Assembly (NCBI GenBank): GCA_031277395.1
Contig: JAITML010000048.1
Span: 1 to 45,968, forward strand
Direction: 5' to 3'
Length of the DNA: 45,968 nt
DNA from: Methylobacillus sp.
GTDB lineage: Bacteria > Pseudomonadota > Gammaproteobacteria > Burkholderiales > Methylophilaceae
Within the stretch, counting starts at the first letter, position 1, and every line of letters starts with the position of its first letter. A model generated the notes under the pieces. The model did no database searches and was not told the DNA's origin. It worked only from the letters and a program-made list of their open reading frames with translations. The position numbers and the translations under genes are program-made. Positions 9,012 to 16,270 of this stretch are shown piece by piece.

Positions 9012-9238
9012 CCAGGAAATCTGGCTTCCAGTCTTGCTACGGCAACTTCGATGGGTATAGCCTCTTGTGTTCCAGACTCAAGTTCCTGTTCTCGGGCATC
9101 AGCAAGGGAATCCCATGCTGCATCCGCTTCGGCGTCGTCAATACCCAAGCTATTGATTAGATGATTTAGCAACTTCGCTCGATCTGCTGGAGACAGACGG
9201 AGAACTTCGGCTTGCAGAACTTCGAGATTGTTTGTCAT
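9008..9238 (-). CDS. Antitoxin, addiction-module component family (TIGR02574-like)
   Basis: A 76-residue acidic protein with the recognisable core LSPADRAKLLNHLINSLG followed by an Asp/Glu-rich stretch (DDAEADAAWDSLADAREQELESG) and a short C-terminal helix ending LEARFPG. This is the small antitoxin family usually encoded just upstream of a ParE/RelE-type toxin, as here with a four-base ATGA overlap. It should bind and neutralise the toxin and may repress the pair. The reading frame is intact although the partner toxin gene is interrupted. Confidence 0.85.
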   Translation of the reverse strand: MTNNLEVLQAEVLRLSPADRAKLLNHLINSLGIDDAEADAAWDSLADAREQELESGTQEAIPIEVAVARLEARFPG

Positions 9239-9320
9239 GGCTGACCTCTAACATGAACGGTTTACGCTATTTATCTTAGCATAATGAAGTCTGTGCGGAT
9301 TCGTGTTTAATGGGTATGAG

Positions 9321-9806
9321 TTAGGCTTGCAGATCATCGAAATGAAGCTTTACCCAAGCGACAACCTTATCACTTAAGCGAGCAATCACGGAAGCCGGAA
9401 AGTGCCTCACAACATCACCATATCGAATTTCGTTTGGAAATCTCGATACCCCAAATTGCTCAGCTTGAAGTAATTTTCCAACGGTAGCATCTGTATAGTT
9501 ATTATCGACAACAATAGACCGGATACGAGTTGCCGGAACTCTTGTTAATGCTCCTGCAGAAACTTCAGTGAGAATGGTACAGTTACTAAGATCATTCAAT
9601 AGCTCTGATAGGTTATGCCTATTTGTCCTGATGTCAGAAATAGGCTTTCCTGCTTGTTCCAGCGCAGACTTTATCGCAATCTCGCAGGCAACTAATCCAA
9701 TATACAGCGCGGCTCTTTGGGCATCCTCAGCCCCCAATCCTGCAGAGACGATGCCGTTACTTGCTTTGGACATTTCCTGCGCGAACTCAATACTGTATTC
9801 AGCCAT
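9321..9806 (-). CDS. HEPN-like small helical protein
   Basis: A 161-residue protein that looks all-helical. The segment at 59-72 (R60, R63, H64, then NLSELLNDL) resembles the (K/R)xHDLxxLL helix of HEPN-domain proteins. The preceding helix, AALYIGLVACEIAIKSALEQAG (about 32-53), is like the first long HEPN helix. The R-to-H spacing does not exactly match the catalytic Rx4-6H motif, so nuclease activity is doubtful. It lies 42 bases downstream of the GIY-YIG-like gene on the same strand and is probably cotranscribed with it. Base composition is AT-richer than in the flanking housekeeping genes. HEPN is a fold-level guess, not a firm family assignment. Confidence 0.5.
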   Translation of the reverse strand: MAEYSIEFAQEMSKASNGIVSAGLGAEDAQRAALYIGLVACEIAIKSALEQAGKPISDIRTNRHNLSELLNDLSNCTILTEVSAGALTRVPATRIRSIVVDNNYTDATVGKLLQAEQFGVSRFPNEIRYGDVVRHFPASVIARLSDKVVAWVKLHFDDLQA

Positions 9807-9848
9807 ACAAATCTCAAGGCCTCTAATAAAATTACTCGAATAATAGGT

Positions 9849-10865
9849 TCAAGTTGGTTGTCTAGGAGCACCAAGTTCAGGGGCGGGGTTTTGTTCTGCG
9901 AACTTGACTAGAGCGAATAGATCAAGATCACATTTTATAATCTCTTCTGCATCATCGCCGCCGAAGCCAGTTGCCTCCTGAACTACTAAGCGCACTTCCA
10001 AAAATGCCATTCCGTCCTTATCAGGATAACATCCCACCAAAGTAAGATCATGGCCTCCAGGTCTCCAAAGCGATAAACCAAGGCGGTGAGCCGCCTTTTC
10101 GGCATAATCTCCATACCGTTTTTTCATGTCGAGATAAGCCGATTTTGCACGTCTTCCGGAATGAAAAATTTCCGGAATTAACCGCTTGATAGATGGCCAT
10201 TGTTGCCAGTTGCGCATTCGAAACGCTGCGCTCTGCCTGCCATTGAGTATGGAGCTAATGAACCCTTGGCTATAGGAGAATTGTTTCCAAATCACTCTTG
10301 CGTTATCGCAAGCTTTGGTAAATGGCGCAACATCTTTTTCCCATCGCTGCCGAATTTCTGGAATGGCGGAATTGATTAGCCGATTTTCATCTTCTTCCTT
10401 CCTGACTTTCTTCTCTTCACATAATGTAGATCGTCTCCTTTGGGCCTCGTCTTTTTGTTGCCGAGCCTTTTCTTGGGACAGCGGCTTGAGCTTCCCTAGA
10501 GCCGCATGTAGGGAATTAATAGTTTCTTCAATTGCCTCAGCAACAACGATAACCGCTTCTTCGTAGGAGTGATGGCCAAGGTCAAATAACTCCTTTGCCT
10601 CACGTTCATCCACAACATGAGAGACCCTGTAAAAACCTGCACTTAGCAGCGCACGATGACATGCGCTCTCAATTGACGATGCAAGACTTGGGGATGGTAG
10701 TTTCCACTCGCGAAGCGAGACGGCAGATGATGATAGTGCATATTGCCGACTGTAGTTCTTCATGCGGGTGCGACCATCTGCGCCAAAGCCAACTTTTATG
10801 GAATTTGTGCTTGGGACGTGAAACGCGTACACCGTACTTTCTTTTAGGAGATCATCCGTTTCCAT
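9849..10865 (-). CDS. GIY-YIG/T5orf172-like protein with charged coiled-coil middle
   Basis: A 338-residue protein of unknown function. The first 95 residues resemble the T5orf172/MUG113 branch of GIY-YIG nucleases: VYAF (12-15), IKVGFG (23-28), R34 in RTRMKNY, IESACH (65-70, with E66 and H70) and the candidate catalytic glutamate E92 in KELFDL. A Lys/Glu-rich, probably coiled-coil stretch follows (about 125-165), then a C-terminal region (about 170-338) with Trp-rich and basic segments that I do not recognise. It is the first gene of a two-gene unit with the HEPN-like gene. The ATG at 10865 lies about 10 bases behind a palindrome carrying a possible -10 box. Confidence 0.55.
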   Translation of the reverse strand: METDDLLKESTVYAFHVPSTNSIKVGFGADGRTRMKNYSRQYALSSSAVSLREWKLPSPSLASSIESACHRALLSAGFYRVSHVVDEREAKELFDLGHHSYEEAVIVVAEAIEETINSLHAALGKLKPLSQEKARQQKDEAQRRRSTLCEEKKVRKEEDENRLINSAIPEIRQRWEKDVAPFTKACDNARVIWKQFSYSQGFISSILNGRQSAAFRMRNWQQWPSIKRLIPEIFHSGRRAKSAYLDMKKRYGDYAEKAAHRLGLSLWRPGGHDLTLVGCYPDKDGMAFLEVRLVVQEATGFGGDDAEEIIKCDLDLFALVKFAEQNPAPELGAPRQPT

Positions 10866-10874
10866 GTGGGCAGA

Positions 10875-10892
10875 GCCTAACTATAATTAGGC
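10875..10892 (-). promoter_or_regulatory. Palindrome over a possible -10 box of the GIY-YIG-like gene
   Basis: GCCTAA at 10875-10880 and TTAGGC at 10887-10892 form a perfect 6-bp inverted repeat with a 6-bp centre. Read on the minus strand it contains TATAGT, a good -10, about 15 bases before the gene's ATG. That would suit an autoregulatory operator. No clear -35 is visible. Confidence 0.35.
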
Positions 10893-11007
10893 GCCAGTTT
10901 TGAAAAAGGAAGTGTCATCTAACTTGTAAGCGTCGTCAATGCCAAGCCATGCATGGCAACATCTTCGGTAACAGGGGTAACAGGCTCTGTGGCCTCATAC
11001 TTTCGCG

Positions 11008-11013
11008 TAAAAT
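11008..11013 (+). promoter_or_regulatory. -10 box of rnpB
   Basis: TAAAAT lies so that transcription would begin at about 11020-11021, exactly where the P1 stem of RNase P RNA starts. The -35 region is poor, so the call rests on the -10 and its spacing. Confidence 0.5.
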
Positions 11014-11020
11014 AGCGGGC

Positions 11021-11306
11021 GAAGCTGGCCAGACAGTCGCTGCCCGTGTGAGCGGGGAGAGGAAAGTCCGGGCTCCGCAGAGCAGGATGACGGCTAACGG
11101 CCGTACGCCGTGAGGTGAGGAACAGGGCCACAGAGACGAGCGTATTAAGTTACGGTGAAACGCGGCAACCTCCATCCGGAGCAAGACCAAATAGGGGAAC
11201 GATGGCGTGGCTCGCGCCGTTCCCGGGTAGGTCGCTTGAGCGTCAGGTAACGAAACGCCTAGAGGAATGACTGTCCACGACAGAACCCGGCTTACCGGCC
11301 AGCTTC
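11021..11306 (+). ncRNA. rnpB: RNase P RNA, type A, compact
   Basis: This is the catalytic RNA of RNase P, which trims tRNA 5' ends. Diagnostic blocks in order: P1 5' arm GAAGCTGGCCAGACAG (11021 on), GAGGAAAGTCCGGGCTCC, CCACAGAGACGAG, CCGGAGCAAGACCAAATAGG, GGAATGACTGTCCACGAC, AGAACCCGGCTTAC, and the P1 3' arm GGCCAGCTTC (11297-11306), which pairs perfectly over 10 bp with the start. A run of six T follows at once (11309-11314), so P1 may also help end transcription. At about 286 nt it is short for a proteobacterial type A RNA. The P3 hairpin (about 11039-11060) and the P12/P13/P14 region (about 11136-11166) appear much reduced. Confidence 0.97.
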
Positions 11307-11353
11307 TCTTTTTTCCGTCATTTTCGCATGAGAACAGGCAAGATAAATTCTGC

Positions 11354-12370
11354 TTATTGACTTAGCCGTATCGTCCTTCCTTCCGCAGCCGATTGCAGCG
11401 CGGCGTTGATGACCGCGCAGTTGGCGCGGGCGTCATCAAATGTGAGCAGCGGTTTTTTTCCGTTCAGCACGCATTCGCAGAAATGCTCGATTTCCAGATT
11501 GAAATGATTCGCGACGGGCAGTTTTTCGGTGCATGACTGACCATCGTCGGTCCACCATGAGATGAAGGGTACATCCCCCGGCAATTGCCACGCGGCATGG
11601 CATTTGACTCCGCCCTTGTCGCCCAGAATGGTGTATTCGGATTGGCGCGAGCATTCAAAGCTTACGTCGAAGCGCGCGTGCCGCCCATTGCCGAAGTCGA
11701 TTATGCCGCTGGTAGTGATATCGGCGCCGCTTTCGGCATATTTGGCGATCGCGCTCACCGCTTGGGGCGGCGTATTGAACCAGAGCCGGGACGAGTGTAC
11801 GGCGTAGGGGCCGATATCCCACATCGCGCCGCCGCCGTTGGCGGTATCTTGCGCGAGGCGGTACATGCGGGCGGGGCGCATCATGAAGGAATAGTGCGCG
11901 TGCACCGCGCGGACTTCGCCGATAAGGCCGGAGGCAATGATGGCCTGAATGCGGGCATGCTGCGGATGGAAGCGGTACATAAAACCTTCCATCACTGTGA
12001 CGCCGGCTTTTTTTGCGGCCTGCTCGATGGCGTCGATATCGGCTACGCGCAGCGCCATTGGTTTTTCGATGAGCACGTGCTTACCCTTCGCGATGGCGCG
12101 CAACGCCCACTCGGCGTGCTCGTGATTAGCCATGGGCAGATAGACAGCTTGTACCTGGCCGTCGTCCAGCAAGGCTTCCAGTGTTTCATGCACGGTGACG
12201 CTGTCGCGGAAACAGGGCGCGTATTTGGCGAGCGTTTCGGCGGCGGCTCCGGAGCGGCGGCTGGCGATTGCAACCAGGCGCGAATTTCCAGCCTCGACAA
12301 TCGCGGGAAGCAAGCGCTCATTCACGCGGGCGGCGCCGAGTATGCCCCAGCGGATGCGGTTGGTTTCCAT
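11354..12370 (-). CDS. Gfo/Idh/MocA-family NAD(P)-dependent oxidoreductase
   Basis: A 338-residue soluble dehydrogenase. The N-terminal Rossmann fold opens WGILGAARVNERL. The EKP motif at 102-104 (the family lysine sits here) and the substrate-side helix AMWDIGPYAVHSSRLWF identify a Gfo/Idh/MocA member of the glucose-fructose oxidoreductase or D-xylose dehydrogenase-like group. The sugar or cyclitol substrate cannot be told. A GGAG element nine bases before the ATG supports the start. It stands alone, pointing back towards rnpB, and its own promoter must lie in the gap before mraZ. Confidence 0.85.
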   Translation of the reverse strand: METNRIRWGILGAARVNERLLPAIVEAGNSRLVAIASRRSGAAAETLAKYAPCFRDSVTVHETLEALLDDGQVQAVYLPMANHEHAEWALRAIAKGKHVLIEKPMALRVADIDAIEQAAKKAGVTVMEGFMYRFHPQHARIQAIIASGLIGEVRAVHAHYSFMMRPARMYRLAQDTANGGGAMWDIGPYAVHSSRLWFNTPPQAVSAIAKYAESGADITTSGIIDFGNGRHARFDVSFECSRQSEYTILGDKGGVKCHAAWQLPGDVPFISWWTDDGQSCTEKLPVANHFNLEIEHFCECVLNGKKPLLTFDDARANCAVINAALQSAAEGRTIRLSQ

Positions 12371-12521
12371 GATGTTTTTCTCCGTGCTTGGTCAAGGTTC
12401 CGATTAAACCATGAAAAATCAAACCGTGAAAAAACAGCATGGCAAGCACAAGAAAATTTGAAGTGATAGAAGCTGAAAATTAAAGAGGATGCGGAGTTAT
12501 CCTAACAAATCACTTTCACTA

Positions 12522-12564
12522 AATATCATATCCCTTTGATATTAAAGGATAAAATTTTTATGCT
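12522..12564 (+). promoter_or_regulatory. Promoter-like pair under an inverted repeat
   Basis: TTGATA (12536-12541) and TATGCT (12559-12564) are 17 bases apart, a plausible sigma-70 promoter. A perfect 7-bp inverted repeat, AATATCA (12522-12528) and TGATATT (12537-12543), overlaps the -35 and could be an operator. Transcription would start near 12571 and run into the terminator at 12606-12634. Confidence 0.35.
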
Positions 12565-12605
12565 ACAGAAGACGTAACTTATTGACTTCTAAAGGAAAAA
12601 TCATC

Positions 12606-12634
12606 AAAAAAGCCTTGCGTCGGGCTTTTTTTTT
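12606..12634 (+). terminator. Hairpin terminator upstream of mraZ
   Basis: AAAAAAGCC (12606-12614) pairs with GGGCTTTTT (from 12623 or 12624), and a run of nine T (12626-12634) follows. The reverse strand also ends in a T run, so it could act in both directions. No plus-strand gene precedes it closely, which suggests an untranslated transcript or insulation of the mra promoter. Confidence 0.75.
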
Positions 12635-12643
12635 ATCTATAGT
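12615..12643 (+). promoter_or_regulatory. Candidate mra operon promoter
   Basis: TATAGT at 12638-12643 is a good -10, and TTGCGT at 12615-12620 lies 17 bases upstream as a weak -35. Transcription would begin near 12650, inside the MraZ box, which is where that repressor acts in other proteobacteria. The -35 falls within the terminator hairpin. Confidence 0.4.
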
Positions 12644-12676
12644 GGGCAGTAGTGGGGAAATGTGGTTTTTTGTGGG
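12642..12676 (+). promoter_or_regulatory. MraZ box: four GTGG(G) repeats at 10-bp spacing
   Basis: GTGGG occurs at 12642, 12652 and 12672, and GTGGT at 12662, each exactly one helical turn apart. This matches the tandem TGGGN-N5 repeats bound by MraZ ahead of the dcw cluster in E. coli. The site lies about 75 bases before the mraZ ATG and is expected to mediate autorepression of the whole operon. Confidence 0.85.
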
Positions 12677-12748
12677 ATTGTCGGTTGAAACTAAGGGCGA
12701 CCGGCAATTCCTCTTTGTATTCGTTGAAAGGCAGAGGTTGGGGGCTTC

Positions 12749-13191
12749 ATGTTTCGCGGCGCGACATCATTGAATCTGGATGCGAAAGGGCGGCTCGGCG
12801 TGCCGAGCAAGCATCGCGACGCCCTTTTGTCGCAGTGCGGTGGTCATCTGGTATTGACCGCGCATCCGCACGGCTGTCTGCTGCTTTATCCCCAGCCATC
12901 GTGGGAACCCATCGAAGCCAGAATCATGGCGCTTTCCAGTTTTGATTCGCGCTCCAGCAAGTTGCAGCGTCTGCTTGTGGGTCATGCGGAAGATGTCGAG
13001 CTGGATGGCTCGGGCCGTCTGCTGGTTTCATCCGTATTGCGTGAATTCGCGGGACTGGAAAAACAGGTGATGCTGGTGGGCCAGGGCAGCCACTTCGAGT
13101 TGTGGAGCATGGAAGGCTGGCGCAAGCAGTTGGAACAGGCCATGGCGGGTGATGACATGACGCTGCCTTCCGAGTTGGAGGGTTTCTCGTT

Positions 13192-13195
<4 letters not shown>
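12749..13195 (+). CDS. mraZ: MraZ, transcriptional repressor of the dcw cluster
   Basis: This 148-residue protein has two tandem SpoVT/AbrB-type domains. The first includes [17 protein letters not shown] and the second [19 protein letters not shown], each with the family's D-x-G/K-x-R core. MraZ forms a ring-shaped oligomer and binds the TGGG repeats ahead of its own gene; four such repeats are present at 12642-12676. It is the first gene of the division and cell-wall cluster and overlaps rsmH by four bases. An AGAGG element sits upstream of the ATG. Confidence 0.96.
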
Positions 13196-14156
<961 letters not shown>

Positions 14157-14160
<4 letters not shown>

Positions 14161-14426
14161 ACAAACTCAATCAGCTCAACCTCATTTTGTTCGCCGTGTT
14201 GATCTCCTGCGCGCTCGGCACCGTCACTTCACAGCACAAGGCGCGCAGGCTCTACATCGAGTTGCAGCATCAGCAAGATCTTGCCAAACAATATGCCAGC
14301 GAGTGGGGACAGTTGCAGCTTGAGCAAGGCACCTGGGCGATGCATTCGCGCATTGAGCAGATCGCCGTCAACCATTTGCACATGCAGGTGCCGGAAGCGG
14401 CGCGCATCCAGATTGTGACGCCATGA
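14157..14426 (+). CDS. ftsL: Cell division protein FtsL
   Basis: A small bitopic membrane protein of 89 residues: a short cytoplasmic tail, one membrane helix (about 7-23) and a periplasmic coiled coil (about 28-60) ending in [15 protein letters not shown], the usual FtsL C-terminal motif. FtsL with FtsB and FtsQ forms the divisome subcomplex that activates FtsW and FtsI. It overlaps both neighbours by four bases, indicating translational coupling with rsmH and ftsI. FtsL sequences diverge quickly; the call relies on layout and position. Confidence 0.93.
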
Positions 14427-16141
14427 ACCGCGTGAATCGTCTGCCGATCCGATTTCCTTCCTGGCGCCGCCGGGTGTTATTGCTGTGCGTGTTGGGCGGC
14501 TTTGTGGTGCTGCTCGGGCGCTCGGTATATCTGCAAGCCATGCACACCGGCTTTCTGCAACAGGAAGGTGACGCGCGTTACAACCGCACACTTGCGTTGC
14601 CTGCGCATCGCGGCGCGATCACTGATCGCAACGGCGAGCAACTGGCGAGCAGCACGGAAGTGGAATCCATCTGGGCAAGCCCGCAGGATGTCGAGATTGA
14701 TGCCGACAAACTCAAACAACTGGCGACGCTGCTCGGCATGAAGCCCGCCGATCTGCAAAAGAAACTGGGCAGAGACAGTTCCTTCGTTTATCTCAGGCGT
14801 CGTCTGCCGCCTGCAGATGCGGACAAGGTGGGCGCGCTGCATGTGCCGGGAATATTCAAACAGAAGGAATATCGTCGCTACTATCCCGCTGCCGAAGTGG
14901 CGGCGCATGTGGTGGGTTTCACCGGTGTCGAGGATGCGGGTCAGGAAGGCATGGAGCTCATGTTTCAGGACTGGCTGTCCGGCAAGCCGGGCGTGCGCCA
15001 TGTGCGCAAGGATCGCAGCGGTCACATTATTGAAGATCTCGAAGCTCCGAAAATGCCGCAGGATGGACATGATCTTGCGTTGTCGATAGACCTTAATATT
15101 CAGTATCTCGCCTATCGCGAGTTGAAACATGCGGTGGAAGAACACAAGGCCAAAGCAGGTGCGATCATCGTGCTTGACGCGAAAACCGGCGAAGTGCTCG
15201 CGATGGCCAACCAGCCGACTTACAACCCGAACAATCCGGTGAACATTGCGGGCAAGTCGCGCAATCGCGCCATCGTCGATATTTTTGAGCCGGGTTCCAC
15301 GCTCAAACCTTTTACCATTGCCGCCGCGTTGCAATCCGGTCTGGTCAAGCCCGACACGAAGATCGAAACCGCGCCCGGCACGCTGCGTGTCGGCGTTGCG
15401 ACCATACACGACACGCACCCCGAAGGCACATTGACGCTGACGCAGGTGATCCAGAAATCCTCCAATGTCGGCGCGGCCAAAATCGCGCTTGGCATGGCGC
15501 CACAATATCTGTGGACGGTATTCAATCAGGTCGGCTTCGGCAGTCCGGCCAGTATAGGCTTCCCCGGGGAAGCCACGGGCAAGCTGCGTCCGTACAAAAG
15601 CTGGCGGCCGATAGAACAGGCGACCATGTCATTCGGCCACGGCATCAGTTTGAGTTTGCTGCAACTGGCGCGCGCCTACACCGTGTTCGCCAACGACGGC
15701 GAGATCAAGCCGGTGACGCTGCTCAAGTTGAAAGAGCCGCCCATCGGTCAGCGTGTGTTTTCCGTCGAAACTGCGCGTGCCGTGCGCGCCATGCTGGAAA
15801 CCGTGACTGAAGCCGGCGGCACCGCGCCGCGCGCGCAGGTTATGGGCTATCGAGTGGCGGGTAAAACCGGCACCGCGCACAAATCAGATGTGGGTGGTTA
15901 TGCCGCGAAACGTTATGTGTCGTCCTTCATCGGTATGGCGCCCGCGTCCAATCCGCGCCTCATTATTGCTGTGATGGTGGACGAGCCGGGTAACGGCCAA
16001 TATTACGGCGGCACCGTGGCCGCGCCCGTATTCAGCGCCGTTATGTCCGGCGCGCTGCGTCAACTCGGCGTGCCGCAAGATGCGCCCAATGACAATGTCG
16101 TGATTCCGGCAGGAACGTCGGAAGTAGGGGAAATGACATGA
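14423..16141 (+). CDS. ftsI: Peptidoglycan D,D-transpeptidase FtsI (PBP3)
   Basis: This 572-residue division-specific transpeptidase cross-links septal peptidoglycan. It has a short basic tail, one membrane helix (about 17-36), a pedestal domain with RGAITDRNGEQLA, and a transpeptidase domain. The three active-site motifs are S292-T-L-K295, S346-S-N348 and K481-T-G-T484. These are also the beta-lactam target residues. It works with the SEDS polymerase FtsW encoded further down the cluster. The last two codons and the stop lie inside the first copy of a 30-bp direct repeat. That repeat separates this gene from murE, unlike the tight junctions elsewhere in the operon. Confidence 0.97.
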   Translation: MNRVNRLPIRFPSWRRRVLLLCVLGGFVVLLGRSVYLQAMHTGFLQQEGDARYNRTLALPAHRGAITDRNGEQLASSTEVESIWASPQDVEIDADKLKQLATLLGMKPADLQKKLGRDSSFVYLRRRLPPADADKVGALHVPGIFKQKEYRRYYPAAEVAAHVVGFTGVEDAGQEGMELMFQDWLSGKPGVRHVRKDRSGHIIEDLEAPKMPQDGHDLALSIDLNIQYLAYRELKHAVEEHKAKAGAIIVLDAKTGEVLAMANQPTYNPNNPVNIAGKSRNRAIVDIFEPGSTLKPFTIAAALQSGLVKPDTKIETAPGTLRVGVATIHDTHPEGTLTLTQVIQKSSNVGAAKIALGMAPQYLWTVFNQVGFGSPASIGFPGEATGKLRPYKSWRPIEQATMSFGHGISLSLLQLARAYTVFANDGEIKPVTLLKLKEPPIGQRVFSVETARAVRAMLETVTEAGGTAPRAQVMGYRVAGKTGTAHKSDVGGYAAKRYVSSFIGMAPASNPRLIIAVMVDEPGNGQYYGGTVAAPVFSAVMSGALRQLGVPQDAPNDNVVIPAGTSEVGEMT

Positions 16142-16260
16142 CACGGTATCGCGCAGCGCCGGTGCGGGAATGTCATTTGCGAGCGCCATTGGGGTGCATG
16201 ACAGCTCGCGCGATCGTTGCATGGCGGGAGATGACATGACACGGTATCGCGCAGCGCCGG
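16133..16260 (+). repeat. Direct repeat with 68-bp insert between ftsI and murE
   Basis: An identical 30-bp sequence occurs at 16133-16162 and 16231-16260, 98 bases apart. The 68 bases between carry short inverted repeats: GCGAGC (16179) with GCTCGC (16204), and ATGTCATTT (16170-16178), which mirrors AAATGACAT at 16131-16139. Collapsing the two copies would leave murE about 31 bases behind ftsI instead of 129, so the insertion looks secondary. It could be a miniature or REP-like element or a diverged tandem duplication. Confidence 0.85.
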
Positions 16261-16270
16261 AGACGACACG

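Larger units (their letters stand above)
12371..12748 (+). promoter_or_regulatory. Gene-free gap between the oxidoreductase and mraZ
   Basis: These 378 bases hold no credible coding frame. The first 150 or so are AT-rich and contain an inverted repeat and a promoter-like pair. In the middle is a strong bidirectional hairpin terminator. The last 110 bases carry the mraZ promoter region with the MraZ box and a ribosome-binding site. Each item is listed separately. Confidence 0.6.
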
